A DNA stretch of 64,000 nucleotides from Streptomyces uncialis (GTDB lineage: Bacteria; Actinomycetota; Actinomycetes; Streptomycetales; Streptomycetaceae): assembly GCF_036250755.1 (NCBI RefSeq), contig NZ_CP109583.1:8984001-9048000 (forward strand). Direction: 5' to 3'. This document shows positions 1 to 9,364 of this stretch, in pieces. The number at the start of each line of letters is the position of its first letter. Position 1 is the first letter of the stretch. The notes under the pieces are model-generated. The model was not told the DNA's origin and ran no database searches. It saw nothing but the letters and a program-made list of their open reading frames with translations. A program made the position numbers and the translations under genes.

Positions 1-394
1 GGACGGGGGCCCGGGGGAGGGGCCCCACTTCTGCGCCGCGGGGGTGGCGAGGAGTGACGTGGGCCGTCGCCGGTTTGTCGGGTGACCCCGATGGAATCTT
101 GGCGTCGGCGCCCTGCCGCTACCCGTACGGGGAGGTCCGAGTAGGCCGGTGAGAGGGCGGCCGAACGGCTGGCCCTGTCCGCAGGTTCTCCTCTGACCAG
201 GCCTTTCGGCCCGCACGGGACACGGTCGTGTGGTGGGCCGGGGTATCAGGGCGGCCGGTCGTCAAAGGGACACGGGGTGATTTCGGTGCTTGTCTTCCGG
301 TGTGAGCCGCTTCGGTTCCCGCTCATGTGGAATCGCGGTCCGGCTGTCGTGCCGGATCCTCCGGGCTCACCCTTCTCCCGACAGGGGTTCTCTC
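1..394. other. Non-coding stretch before the first gene
   Basis: No convincing reading frame was seen on either strand. The stretch is G-rich with short inverted C/G runs near its left end, and presumably carries the promoter of the secreted-protein gene starting at 395. Confidence 0.4.
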
Positions 395-805
395 ATGAAG
401 CTGCACCGCATCGCCGTCACGTCCCTCACCGCGGGTGCCCTTCTGGCCGGCGGCAGTGCCATCGCGTGGGCCGGTGCCGACGCGCCCGCCGCATCGGCCG
501 GTCGTACAGCGGCCGATCCCGTCGCCTGCGCGGCTTCGACCACAGCTGCCGCCACCTCGGCGGCCAACGCCGCTGCCGCCGCCGACGCGGCCAAGGCCGA
601 CGCGGCGACAGCCGCCGCTGCCGCCAAGGCCGTCGCCGCCGCGATCGCCGCGGCGGAGCCGTACGCGGTCCTCGCCGAGACCGCCGCCACCGCGACCGAG
701 GCGACCGCCGCCGCGGTCACCTCCGCCGACGCGAGTGCCGCCGCCACCACGACCGCTGCCGCCGCCACCCAGGCGGCCGTCACCGCCTGCGCGGTTGCCC
801 CCTGA
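395..805 (+). CDS. Small Ala-rich secreted protein
   Basis: Encodes 136 residues. The ATG at 395 is chosen because it opens directly onto a Sec signal peptide (MKLHR start, hydrophobic core around residues 8-24, AWA-type cleavage site); the frame upstream of it is not signal-like. The mature part is about half alanine with regularly placed T, E, K and D, and is predicted to be one long helix. Single cysteines lie near the start of the mature part and at the C-terminus (TACAVAP) and could form a disulfide. It stands alone on the plus strand. No enzymatic motif is visible. Function is unknown; a small extracellular or cell-wall helical protein is the most that can be inferred. Confidence 0.7.
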   Translation: MKLHRIAVTSLTAGALLAGGSAIAWAGADAPAASAGRTAADPVACAASTTAAATSAANAAAAADAAKADAATAAAAAKAVAAAIAAAEPYAVLAETAATATEATAAAVTSADASAAATTTAAAATQAAVTACAVAP

Positions 806-1469
806 CCCACCGCTCCCGTACGGTCCCGGCGGCCGGGGTCGTCGTACGGGCCACGGCGATGGCCGCACACTTGTCGACTCCCCAGCCCGGGCTGCCGTCG
901 CCTGGGGCGAGACGGCTCCCGTCGCCGCGGTGAACGCGGCGAACACGGCAGGTGGGAGCGGGGGCGCGGTGAACGCCCTTGATCCGTGAGCTGTGCCTCG
1001 CTCGGCCGGTTCCAGGGATCGGGACCCGGGTCCGGAGCAGGACGTCTCCGGTGTCCTGGACGGACAGGAAGGCGACCGCGGTGTCCTCTCCCACTGGCAG
1101 TGGGGTGAGCGGGTGGGTGGCGACCGCCTCGCCCAGGGCTCGCCACAGCACATACGCCGTGGTGTCCGACTCGATCAGCATCTCCACCTCGGGGTTCAGC
1201 ACGGGCGCACTCTCCAAAAGTCGCAGGGGGTTTCTCCGGGAGCATCCGTGACCCGGTGGCACCGCACAGGCCCCGGCGATGTCTTGCGGCTCCACCGGCA
1301 CGAGCGGCGCGGTGGCGGTGCTCTCGGGGACGACGGCTCCTCAGGTACGGGCCGCCCCGCTAACCGCGGCGGCCTCCAGGACACCCTCGAACTGCGGACC
1401 TGTGGACAGAGTCCGGCGCGGAGCCACTGAGGTCGGACCGATGAGGGAACGGGATCGGTCTAGGCTGCG
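806..1469. other. Intergenic stretch with a weak coding-like segment
   Basis: On the minus strand around 1010-1200 there is a coding-like segment (LNPEVEMLIESDTTAYVLWR and following). It cannot be joined to a plausible start or to a recognised family, so it is left as a possible remnant. Confidence 0.25.
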
Positions 1470-1954
1470 GTGGTGAACTACAGCGAGGTCGAGGCAAGCA
1501 TTCTCCGGCTGGTCACCGAAGCCACCGAGGACAGTGCCCGCGCCTTCGCGGAGCAGACCGTCACCCGCCTGGTCCGGCCGGAACTGCTGCGCGCCGCCGC
1601 CGAGGACGAACTCACCGAGGATGCCCGAACGGCCTCACCACCGGGTGCGCGAACGTCCTGATGATGGGCCCCGCCGAACTGCACGACCTGCTCGCGGCGA
1701 TCGACGGCGGAATCCTGGTCGACGACGGTCTGGACACCGGAGTCCTCACCGCCGTCACCGCCGTCACCGCATTGGAGCACTGGAAGAACTACCTGGAGCA
1801 GAACCGGCGCAGCGAGCTCTACGAACTCGCCGTCCGTTCCATCGAGGACATCGACCATGAAGTGTCCGCCACCCTCGACGACTTTCTCGCCACACCGGAG
1901 ATGGCGGCCGAGTACGCACGCATCCGCCGACTGCTGACCCCCGGACCGGAGTAG
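1470..1954 (+). pseudogene. Frameshifted alpha-helical protein of unknown function
   Basis: Two frames make one protein of about 160 residues. The first runs from GTG 1470 (MVNYSEVEASI). The second is open across 1634-1954 (LTTGCANVLMMGPAEL onward, ending LLTPGPE). Reading the second frame upstream of its ATG at 1661 gives a sensible continuation of the first, so a net -1 (or +2) shift near 1632 breaks the gene. Composition is acidic and helical, with an LEHWKNYLEQ stretch. It resembles small actinobacterial hypothetical or immunity-type proteins, but no family is assigned. It could be a natural pseudogene or a single-base sequence error. Confidence 0.55.
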
Positions 1955-2049
1955 GCGGCACCCGCCCGCTGCGTACAGCAGGGCAGGGCCGATGGCAACG
2001 GCCCGGGTCACGTCGGCTTCGCGCAGCGTCCCGTGCGAATGGCACATGG

Positions 2050-2360
2050 CATCATCGGTGGCCAGTGAAAGTCGGTCGAGGCGCGATTTCGGTGGTCGGC
2101 GTTCGCGAGGCGGCGCGCGACTGTTCGGCCGTATCCCGTGGGAGGACCTGCGCGACGGCACCGAAGTCCGTGCTGAACCTGCCGCCTACGACGGGCCCGA
2201 CGACTACCGGGCCGGGTTGCGCCAGGCGGCGCTGGACTACCGGCTGGACCGGCAGGACGGTCAACCGGTGCGGCTGGAAATCGTCTGCGAAGCAGCCGGG
2301 ACGTTCCGCAGCCGGTCGCCGGCGCAGCGACCCGGGCCCACCCGGGCCGGAAGGGGCTGA
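2050..2360 (+). pseudogene. Remnant of a mobile-element-type hypothetical protein
   Basis: The piece LFGRIPWEDLRDGTEVRAEP followed by YDGPDDYRAGLRQAALDYRL has strong coding character and resembles small proteins carried on Streptomyces integrative elements. Residues before it lack coding bias and the end runs into R/G/P-rich noise, so only a middle part survives. The exact start is uncertain. Confidence 0.35.
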
Positions 2361-2612
2361 CCAGCACCGTTGCGTCCTCCGGGGACGGGGACGGGGACGG
2401 GGACCGGGTCACCGCTCGGCCAGGTCTCCGGCCGCTGCCAGGCACCCCTTCGGGCTCGCGCGAAGCGGCACCGCGATGGCGCGGCGGCGCGACGGACTAC
2501 CGTATGCTTGTCACTCCATTGACTGCGAACCGTCGTCCTCATCGGCGCGCACCGCCGCCGGCTGTGGCCCGGCGACCGACCCACCGGAGGGCGCTCGGAA
2601 ACGGGAGCGAGA

Positions 2613-3968
2613 ATGACATCTGGAGCCGTCGAGGACACCCACGCACCGGCGGAGGCCCTGCGGGCGGAGATCGCGCGCCTCGACCGCCGCGTGGCCGAGC
2701 TCGAGGCGGACCGCCGCAGGCACGCGCACGGCTCCGGCTCCCTCACTCTCGATGAATTCCTCGAACCGGTCCGTCTCTCGCGCCGGGCCTTGGACCTGCG
2801 GCGGGCGAGCGGGGAGCCGCAGGACAAGGTGATCAAGGTTGTCCGGCCGTCCGCGGTGACGCTGCCCCTCTCCTCCTCCTTCCGCCGGGAGCCGCCGCGC
2901 AAGCCGGAGGACCAGCAGCCCGAATACCTTGAGCAGTTCGACGCCCGCACCCTCTTCTACGACGTCTTCCAGCACGGCGACGACGTGTGGCTGAGCGGCC
3001 CGCCGGTGAGCAACCTCAAGGCGCCGCTCAGCAACGGGGCCTGGCGCGTCGACGGCGTCGACGTCACGGGCGACCTCGGTCTCCGTGACTGGGGCCGCAC
3101 ACAGCGCTCGGTGATCGCGGGGGCCGGTGCGGGCCGCGAGCTGTCCTTCAGCCTGGGGAACGACAGGTTCAGCGCGGACATCGCGCCGAACGAGTCGGAC
3201 CTCTTCGCCGGGCAGCGCACGATCATCACGAAGTCCAAGGACAACGACCTCGTCTGGATCCAGGACTTCCTGCGCTACTACCACCTCGTGCACGGGGTGA
3301 CCGGAATCGTCTTCTACGACAACAATTCCACGCGCTACACCCCGCAGGACGTCGCCGACGCCATCGCGGAGGTGGACGGGATCACCACGGCCGTCGTCGT
3401 GGACTGGCCCTTCCCCTTCGGCCCGCAGGGCGGCCCCAACAAGATCTGGGACTCGGACTACTGCCAGTACGGGCTCCTGGAGCACGGCCGCTTCCGCTAT
3501 CTGTCCCAGGCGGCCGGTGTGATCAGCGCGGACATCGACGAGCTGATGCTCGCCGATGACGGCCGGTCCGTCTTCGATCACGCCGCCGAGTCGGAGACCG
3601 GCGTCGCGATGTTCTCCGGCTACTGGATGGCCAAGGCGACGCGCACCCCGATGGCGTCCGACCGCCAGCGCCGCTTCACCGACTACCACCACCGTTCCAA
3701 GGGCACGACGACGGTGAAGTGGGCGGCCCTGCCGGGCGTCGTGGACGAGATGACCACGCAGTGGCGCGTGCACAGCGTCGCAGGCTCGGGAACCGTGAAG
3801 ACCGACAAGGTCCACCACCGGCACTTCGCGGGTGTCAACAGCGGCTGGCGTTACGACCGTTCCGAGGGCGTCGCCCAGCCGGACGCCCACATCTACGACC
3901 CACGCATGAGCCGCGTCCTCGACATCGTCTTCGGCTCCAGCCCCGAAGAAGTCCGGGGCACCTGGTAG
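2613..3968 (+). CDS. Glycosyltransferase family 92-like protein
   Basis: Encodes 451 residues. Residues 12-40 form a short coiled coil. The catalytic part begins near residue 200: TIITKSKDNDLVWIQDFLRY then HGVTGIVFYDNNST, the nucleotide-sugar half of a GT-A fold. ADIDEL at 306-311 supplies the DxD-type metal site (D307-I-D309). A C-terminal TDKVHHRHFAG stretch also fits the family. This suggests transfer of a sugar onto a surface glycan or glycolipid. No signal peptide or membrane segment is seen. The ATG lies 3 bases after a GAGCGAGA sequence, a weak ribosome site. It is monocistronic and followed by a strong hairpin at 3979. The acceptor cannot be told from sequence. Confidence 0.75.
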   Translation: MTSGAVEDTHAPAEALRAEIARLDRRVAELEADRRRHAHGSGSLTLDEFLEPVRLSRRALDLRRASGEPQDKVIKVVRPSAVTLPLSSSFRREPPRKPEDQQPEYLEQFDARTLFYDVFQHGDDVWLSGPPVSNLKAPLSNGAWRVDGVDVTGDLGLRDWGRTQRSVIAGAGAGRELSFSLGNDRFSADIAPNESDLFAGQRTIITKSKDNDLVWIQDFLRYYHLVHGVTGIVFYDNNSTRYTPQDVADAIAEVDGITTAVVVDWPFPFGPQGGPNKIWDSDYCQYGLLEHGRFRYLSQAAGVISADIDELMLADDGRSVFDHAAESETGVAMFSGYWMAKATRTPMASDRQRRFTDYHHRSKGTTTVKWAALPGVVDEMTTQWRVHSVAGSGTVKTDKVHHRHFAGVNSGWRYDRSEGVAQPDAHIYDPRMSRVLDIVFGSSPEEVRGTW

Positions 3969-4209
3969 CCGCCCGCCTCGCCCGCCTGCGCGCCCGGAGC
4001 GGCGCGCAGGCGGGCGCGCACAGCGCGGCGCCGCACCAGAAGGTGGCGCTGAAGCCGGTCCGGGCGGCGACGAGGCCGGTGAGGGTGCCGACGAGAAGCT
4101 GGGCGACGCGGAAGGTCGCCGAGAGGAGGACGGCGGCGGCCCCCACGAGCGGCTTCTCGCCCAGCCGCCCGGTGAGCCGCCCCGTCCCGATCAGCAGCGG
4201 ACAAAGCAT
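3965..4209 (-). pseudogene. C-terminal remnant of a multi-pass transporter (MFS-like)
   Basis: Reading from a minus-strand ATG at 4209 gives MLCPLLIGTGRLTGRLGEKP followed by two hydrophobic segments separated by a short loop and a basic tail. This is the pattern of the last helices of an MFS-type exporter. No upstream half is present, and the end overlaps the hairpin after the glycosyltransferase. It is most likely a leftover transporter fragment. Confidence 0.4.
3979..4016 (+). terminator. Strong hairpin terminator after the glycosyltransferase
   Basis: A perfect 16-bp GC stem (3979-3994 pairing with 4001-4016) encloses a 6-base loop 11 bases after the stop codon. There is no T-run, as is usual for Streptomyces terminators. 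Confidence 0.75.
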
Positions 4210-4435
4210 GTTGCGTCCCTGAGCTGCTGAAAGCCCACGCGCGCGAGGAGGTACGGGCGAGCGTGCGTGTTGCACGGTCCTGCCCTGGCAGCGCGATACC
4301 CCGGGCCTGCTCCAAGGGGGGTGGTTGTTCCTATGGCGGGATCGGGGCTCCGGCGTCAGTGTTACGGGGCTGCTTGCCCGGTGTCACTCGCTGGAAGCGG
4401 ATATGAATGCCGCTGAAGCAGGACTGAAAGGCCTC

Positions 4436-5299
4436 TCAGAGCATCGCCATTCCCGCCACGGCTGTCGCTGCGAGTACGACGACAAACAGAACGTGGAGTG
4501 TCACGCCCTGTTCCGCCGAGCGGTGTTCGGCGGCGCGGTCCAGTGTGAAACCGGCCGGGTCGGCGGACGGGTAGTGGACTGTGACGTCACGGCCGTACGC
4601 GCGGGCGGGGTTCGGGATGTTCGACGCGCAGTGGGCTGTGACGGCCGTGCCCTCACGGGTGGTGAACGACAGGACCGGGGTGATGGTGATCGAGGTGTCA
4701 CCGTCGTCCTGGTTGGCTTTGACGTCCTTCAGAACCGCGACGACCCGTCCCCGCACGGTGTCCATCGAGGCCAGTCTCTCGATGCGGCGGTTCTTGGCGC
4801 GTACCGCCCCGGGCAGATGAACGGCGGCGACGACAGCCAACGGCCCGCCGGAGCCGATCAGCGCCCACGGCCACCCCCAGCAGACCGCGGCGAGGACCAC
4901 CAGCCCCACGTAGACCAGGAAGACCGCGAAAATCGGCCAGCCGAGCCCACGACCGGGCTCCTCCGGAGTGCTGGAGAACCGGTAGGCGTGCGGTCTGCCT
5001 CGTGGGTGGCTGACCCCGATCTCCCGGCCCTCCCACGCAGAGGTGATCGTCTCGCCCCGCTCACCGTCGTTCGTCACCGTGACCTTCTGACCGGAGGCCG
5101 GGTCGCGGTAGGAGACGACCACCCATATCCCGCCCGACCGGGACCCGCCGTGCCGGGGCTCCCGTACCTGTTCGATCCGCCCGGTGAGCAGGACCGTCCG
5201 CTGCGCCTTGGTCACCCCGGCCAGCGACATGCCGTACCCGGTCAGCGCCACCACACCCCACACCGCGCACCACAGCACCAGGAACTCGTCCCACCTCAT
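4436..5299 (-). CDS. DUF3592-like membrane protein
   Basis: Encodes 287 residues. Hydrophobic segments lie at about 8-28, 122-142 and 145-165, and at the C-terminus 265-285. Between them are two similar extracytoplasmic beta-rich modules, each with the DUF3592 pattern of a short basic strand, a GR-V stretch and then HYPSADPAG-type loops (DVTVHYPSADPAGF near residue 240). It starts 25 bp after the stop of the upstream gene at 5324, so the two are probably co-transcribed. Function is unknown; DUF3592 proteins are generally membrane-associated with no known enzyme activity. Confidence 0.65.
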   Translation of the reverse strand: MRWDEFLVLWCAVWGVVALTGYGMSLAGVTKAQRTVLLTGRIEQVREPRHGGSRSGGIWVVVSYRDPASGQKVTVTNDGERGETITSAWEGREIGVSHPRGRPHAYRFSSTPEEPGRGLGWPIFAVFLVYVGLVVLAAVCWGWPWALIGSGGPLAVVAAVHLPGAVRAKNRRIERLASMDTVRGRVVAVLKDVKANQDDGDTSITITPVLSFTTREGTAVTAHCASNIPNPARAYGRDVTVHYPSADPAGFTLDRAAEHRSAEQGVTLHVLFVVVLAATAVAGMAML

Positions 5300-5323
5300 G
5301 CGCCGCTCCTCCTGCCGATCCCG

Positions 5324-6427
5324 TCAACTGCCGCTTTTCCGCAACACTTTGCCCCGGCCGTCCGCTCTCAGTGTTCCCGTGCTCCCGCCGTCGGTGACCA
5401 CAACCATGAGCGTGAGCGAGCCGGTGACGCCGTCGGCGGTGAGCTGCCAGCTCCGCGGGGACTCGGCGCCGACGGTGGTCCCGGCCTCCTCGACCAGACC
5501 GGGAACGCGATCGTAGGGCAGGGACCTCGGGTCGAACCCGGCACGCTTCCCGCCGGTGAGGGAGAAGACGACCGTCAGCAGGCGGTCCCGCACGACGACG
5601 GAAAGCACCTCACGCCTGCCTGCGACCTGCGTCAACGACTCGACCGCAGCGCGTAGTTCACCCTCATCGAGCATCGACTTCCCAGGCCCGAGGGCGACCG
5701 TGCCTGTCGCCGAGGTCACGGTGACGGTGGACGATGTCACGGTGGTGGTGGACGACGAGGAGGAGACGGACGGTTCGGGGGCTCCGCTGTCGCCCCCCTG
5801 GGAGCCGAACAGGTCGGCACGGAACAGCAGAAGTACGGCGGCCGCGCCGAGCAGCAGCCCGAAGAGATTGAGGAGCCCGCTGGAACAGCCTTCCGGGGTC
5901 TCGCTCTTCATGGCCGGACCGGGCACCGAGTCGACCTGGGCCACGGCCGCCCGCTCCTCCCACTCCGGCGTCGGGCGCTTCACGATCCTTGTCTTCCACG
6001 GCCGGTCCGGCGGATACTCCACCACCACGACCGCACGCGGCCGGTAATCGGCCAGCTCGACGACGTTGACATCCTGCCGTATCTCGACACGGAAAGCGGG
6101 CGCGTCCTCCGGAACGACGGACAGATCGAACCGCACCGGCACGTCGCTGGTCTCACCCCCGACGGCCTCCCGACTCTCGATCACCGCGAGCGCCGTGCGC
6201 GGCGCGACGGCCGCCTCCCGGACACGGCGCGGCAGTGTGGCGAGGAAGAAGACAAGCCCGTAGACCGCGGGCAGGACCAGCCCGGTGAGGACCAGAGGCG
6301 CTCTCCCGACGACGCAGCCACCGATGAAGGCGGTCAGCGACGCCCCGATCACCCCGCCCGTCAGGAACCCCAGAGCGAGGTCGGCAGGCGTGTTGTGCGT
6401 GGGGGGCGCGCCCGCGGTGCTTGTCAT
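5324..6427 (-). CDS. Membrane protein of unknown function, operon partner of the DUF3592 gene
   Basis: Encodes 367 residues from ATG 6427 (MTSTAGAPPTHNT); the frame is open 66 bases further up but that part is not coding-like. Two membrane helices occur near residues 20-65. A soluble beta-rich region at about 80-180 resembles the DUF3592-type modules of the next gene. A third helix (about 187-207) is followed by a Ser/Thr-rich linker and a C-terminal domain that reads like a small lipoprotein-type fold, without cysteine. The two genes make a short minus-strand operon. No recognised family or active-site motif was found. Confidence 0.6.
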   Translation of the reverse strand: MTSTAGAPPTHNTPADLALGFLTGGVIGASLTAFIGGCVVGRAPLVLTGLVLPAVYGLVFFLATLPRRVREAAVAPRTALAVIESREAVGGETSDVPVRFDLSVVPEDAPAFRVEIRQDVNVVELADYRPRAVVVVEYPPDRPWKTRIVKRPTPEWEERAAVAQVDSVPGPAMKSETPEGCSSGLLNLFGLLLGAAAVLLLFRADLFGSQGGDSGAPEPSVSSSSSTTTVTSSTVTVTSATGTVALGPGKSMLDEGELRAAVESLTQVAGRREVLSVVVRDRLLTVVFSLTGGKRAGFDPRSLPYDRVPGLVEEAGTTVGAESPRSWQLTADGVTGSLTLMVVVTDGGSTGTLRADGRGKVLRKSGS

Positions 6428-6908
6428 GCCGCCGATTGTGCACGTCATGGGCAGAGGCCGACAGACCTGCGGATCGCGAGCGATACATCGCAACCGGCGC
6501 TGCGGATATCCACGCCCCGCCCCGATGGGGCTTCCAGACGCCTGGCCAGTTCGAGCGCGTTACGGTGGCCACGGCGTCTCGGCTCAGGCCCACCAGGATC
6601 GTCCCCGGATCAGGACGCCTTTCGTGGTGCTCCGCGAGATCGGGAGCGCGGCTGGGGCGGTGACTGACGCGGTTCGCCACGGAAGCAGCGGCGAGCGAGC
6701 GGAGCCGGAGTACGGGCTCAAGGGGCAGGAACTGAATGAGCGGCTGGAGAAGTGCGCCCGGTTCACCGCTGGACGGTGAAGGGCACCGACGGCCGGTGTG
6801 GGGTGAGCCGCTCCAGCCCATCCCTTCTCCGCGGCGCCCCGACATCTCGTGGACAGGACAGGAGCGCAGCTGTCTCGCAGCCCGCGTTCGCCACGTCCCC
6901 GTTTCTGA
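6428..6908. other. 480-bp gap without a recognisable gene
   Basis: It holds the upstream region of the operon starting at 6427. A plus-strand frame ending at 6779 has a weakly coding C-terminal part (EYGLKGQELNERLEKCARFT) but no supportable start or family. Confidence 0.3.
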
Positions 6909-7493
6909 CTAGCCGTCCAGCAACGCGGCCACAAGGCGCGCCATCGGGGGGCGCGGGTCAGGCGTGTCGGGTCGACTGGTCATCAGGAGGTGGTGGGCGG
7001 TTCCGACGATGGCGAGGGCCGGCGTGTCGGGGGCGATGCTCTTCGCCACCCGGCCGAGTTCCTGCTCGGCCTTCAGATAGTCGGTGATGGCTTCCTGGAT
7101 CGCGGTGAATCCGGGTGCCCCGCCTTCCAGGGCATCGCGGATACGCAGTGCGGCGGCGGGGCGGGTCATGGCCAGACCCGCGATGGCGGGGCCGCCGGAG
7201 TCGAGCAGCGCGAAGGCGACGGCCGTGAGGTTTGTCTGCACCGTACCCTGCCCGGCGAGCCCTGAAAGGGCCTGGGCCTTCGCCGCTGTCCGCGCGAACC
7301 GGTCGAGGCAGAGCTCGGCGACGAACTCGTCGAGACCCGCGAAGTGTGTATGCAGCAGCCCTTTGGCGCAGCCCGCTTGGGCCGTGACGGATCTGCTGGT
7401 GAGTGCGCCGGGGCCGTCTCTCCTCACGACGTGCTCGGCGGCGGCGAACAGGAGCTCGCGCACGTCCGGCGTCGCTACTCCGCGCGGTGACAT
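6909..7493 (-). CDS. TetR-family transcriptional repressor
   Basis: Encodes 194 residues. The ATG at 7493 is chosen because MSPRGVATPDVRELLFAAAE starts exactly as TetR DNA-binding domains do; the longer frame upstream runs through the divergent methyltransferase. The helix-turn-helix occupies about residues 10-55 (TSRSVTAQAGCAKGLLHTHF, with a conserved-type recognition helix). The rest is a helical ligand domain. It is divergent from the methyltransferase at 7632. The intervening 138 bp hold two near-identical palindromes (7567 and 7588) that are the obvious operators. The likely role is repression of the methyltransferase and of itself until a ligand binds; the ligand is unknown. Confidence 0.85.
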   Translation of the reverse strand: MSPRGVATPDVRELLFAAAEHVVRRDGPGALTSRSVTAQAGCAKGLLHTHFAGLDEFVAELCLDRFARTAAKAQALSGLAGQGTVQTNLTAVAFALLDSGGPAIAGLAMTRPAAALRIRDALEGGAPGFTAIQEAITDYLKAEQELGRVAKSIAPDTPALAIVGTAHHLLMTSRPDTPDPRPPMARLVAALLDG

Positions 7494-7566
7494 GGACTCC
7501 TCCTTCGTTCCGATTCCGCCGTTCCCCAAGGCGCGACCGTGTGGATTGTAGCGAGGATTGCCAGTT

Positions 7567-7601
7567 TGGGCACGTGCCCATAGTGTTTGGGCGCACGCCC
7601 A
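7567..7601. promoter_or_regulatory. Tandem palindromic operators between TetR and methyltransferase genes
   Basis: TGGGCACGTGCCCA (7567-7580) is a perfect 14-bp palindrome. TGGGCGCACGCCCA (7588-7601) has perfect 6-bp arms around a non-palindromic CA. Their centres are 21 bp apart, two helical turns, which suits two TetR dimers on the same DNA face. Confidence 0.75.
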
Positions 7602-7631
7602 TACTGCGGCCGTCCGCCAAAGGAGACACCT

Positions 7632-8498
7632 GTGCCCAACATCGTCAACACCGAGCAGGCACACGCATGGAACGGCGCCGAAGGAGCCCACTGGGTCCGC
7701 AACCAGGATCGCTGGAACGCCGTGACCGACGGCTTCAACGAGCCACTCCTCAACGCCGCCGGCATCACCGGACACCACCGGACCCTCGACCTCGGCTGCG
7801 GCTCGGGACAGACCACACGCCTCGCGGCGCTCCGGGCACCCCAAGGTCACGCGCTGGGCCTCGACCTGTCCGGCCCCCTGCTGGCCGAGGCCCGAACCCG
7901 CGCCGAGAGGGAAGGCATCGGCAATGTCTCCTTCACACAAGGCGACACACAGGTGCACCCTTTCGAAACGGGCACCTTCGACGCGGCGATCAGCCGCTAC
8001 GGGGTGATGTTCTTCGCCGACCCCGTAGCCGCCTTCAGCAACGTCGGCCGGGCACTGCGCCCCGGTGGACGCCTGGCGTTCGTCTGCCCGGCCGATGCGG
8101 CGCTCAACGACTGGGTGACGGCGATGACATCACTGCGCGACCTTCTTCCGGTCGGTGACTTCGCGCAGCCGGGGGCGCCCGGCATGTACTCCCTGGCCCC
8201 GCCGGACCGCATCCGCGATGTCCTCACCGCGGCCGGATTCACGGGCATCACCCTCAACAAGACTCAGGTGTACGGGGTGTGGGGACACGGAGCCGCAGAC
8301 GCGGCGGAGTTCATCCTCGGAACGGGTCCCGGTCGCCACCTGACCGGGCAGGCCCCCGCGGCCGTACGGACCCGCGCCCTCCACACGCTCACGGACCACT
8401 TGCGCGCCCACGAGACAGCGGACGGCACCGTCCGGCTGCGCAGCACGTCATGGCTGGTCACCGCGGATCGCCCGACCCGCCCGGCAGACAAGCCCTGA
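7632..8498 (+). CDS. Class I SAM-dependent methyltransferase
   Basis: Encodes 288 residues from GTG 7632, preceded by AAAGGAGA (7619-7626) at good spacing; the longer frame from 7587 would start inside the operators. Motif I is LDLGCGSGQTTRLAAL (from residue 52), with an acidic end of strand 2 (GLDLSG) and a GDTQ motif II. The strand-4 region AISRYGVMFFADPVAAF and the post-motif RPGGRLAF follow. It fits small-molecule methyltransferases of the UbiE/Methyltransf_11 type. The substrate is not evident. Its expression is probably controlled by the divergent TetR protein through the two palindromes in front of it. Confidence 0.85.
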   Translation: MPNIVNTEQAHAWNGAEGAHWVRNQDRWNAVTDGFNEPLLNAAGITGHHRTLDLGCGSGQTTRLAALRAPQGHALGLDLSGPLLAEARTRAEREGIGNVSFTQGDTQVHPFETGTFDAAISRYGVMFFADPVAAFSNVGRALRPGGRLAFVCPADAALNDWVTAMTSLRDLLPVGDFAQPGAPGMYSLAPPDRIRDVLTAAGFTGITLNKTQVYGVWGHGAADAAEFILGTGPGRHLTGQAPAAVRTRALHTLTDHLRAHETADGTVRLRSTSWLVTADRPTRPADKP

Positions 8499-8736
8499 CT
8501 CAGGACCATCAGCGCCCTGGACGTAGCACAGAGGCCGCCGCAGAACCGCTTCCACGACGGCGGTCCGGCAGACAAGCGGCTTGACCGTCGGCCCTGCGAC
8601 GCCCCGGAGACAAGTCCGCACCACCGGGGGCGTGAACGGGGGATTCAATCAGGTATCCCGGGGCACTCTGCCCTCCATGACCACGGGCGGTGATTCCCCC
8701 GCTGCCTGTAGCCACGAGGAAGGAGGGCCCCCAGCG

Positions 8737-8952
8737 ATGGCCGACCTGGATGACCCGTTGGGCCGGGACAGCGCGGTGAGCGACGCCGCCACACGAGCCG
8801 GACTCCTGCTTGCCCTGGGCTGCGCGGGCCTTCTCACCGTTGTCGGCTTGATCACAGCCTTTCTGGGGTACTCAGCCGGCCTCTGGATCGCGCTCGCGGG
8901 TGTGGTCTGCTCCATAGGAACGGCGTTGGCCATCCGCAACCGGCGGAGTTAG
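8737..8952 (+). CDS. Small two-helix membrane protein
   Basis: Encodes 71 residues. The ATG at 8737 is fixed by AGGAAGGAGG at 8717-8726, ten bases upstream. Residues 1-20 are polar and acidic, followed by two hydrophobic segments (about 22-44 and 46-64) and a basic tail (IRNRRS). This predicts a helical hairpin with both ends inside. No family is recognised. It stands alone; the stem-loop at 9040 is the probable terminator. Confidence 0.65.
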   Translation: MADLDDPLGRDSAVSDAATRAGLLLALGCAGLLTVVGLITAFLGYSAGLWIALAGVVCSIGTALAIRNRRS

Positions 8953-9039
8953 GGCTGCGGATTGCCCGGGTGCCCCTGTCTCCATGGGCCCCGTCGGCGG
9001 GGGAGTGGACTGGGCATGGTGTGGGGTCTGTAAACACGA

Positions 9040-9080
9040 ATGGTCGGGCTCCCCCGCAACCAGCGGGGGAGCCCGACCAT
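9040..9080. terminator. Perfect 18-bp stem-loop, likely bidirectional terminator
   Basis: Bases 9040-9057 pair perfectly with 9063-9080 around the loop AACCA. It lies between the plus-strand gene ending at 8952 and the minus-strand gene ending at 9365, so it can serve both. Confidence 0.7.
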
Positions 9081-9159
9081 CCCTGGTGCTCGGCATGGTC
9101 TGGAGACGCCGGGCCGTCAGGGCACCGAGCACCCGCCGGTACTGGGAGCAGTGCTGGGC

Positions 9160-9330
9160 TCAGCGGCAGGGACCCGGATCATGCGTGCCCTCCTCTGCGG
9201 CGGCCTCCAGGAACTGGAGGGCGTCAGCCTCGTACGGGTCGGCGTGGCTCTGATGGTCGCTGGCCCAGCGAGCGGGGCTCAGCGAGGTTGGTGGGGCCGG
9301 GCCGGCACTGCGCTCCACTCGGCCCTTCGG
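9160..9330 (-). pseudogene. Possible C-terminal gene remnant
   Basis: The minus strand reads PARWASDHQSHADPYEADAL then QFLEAAAEEG before a stop at 9160, with coding-like composition. There is no start and no recognised family, and nothing else is seen in the 9081-9364 gap. Confidence 0.25.
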
Positions 9331-9364
9331 AAACACGGCCGTTTCGGTCGGCCCCGCGGCTGGG

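Noticed and set aside
2511..3890. A 459-residue minus-strand frame opposite the glycosyltransferase
   Set aside because: It is rich in V/R/G/H repeats typical of antisense frames in high-GC genes; the plus strand has clear motifs.
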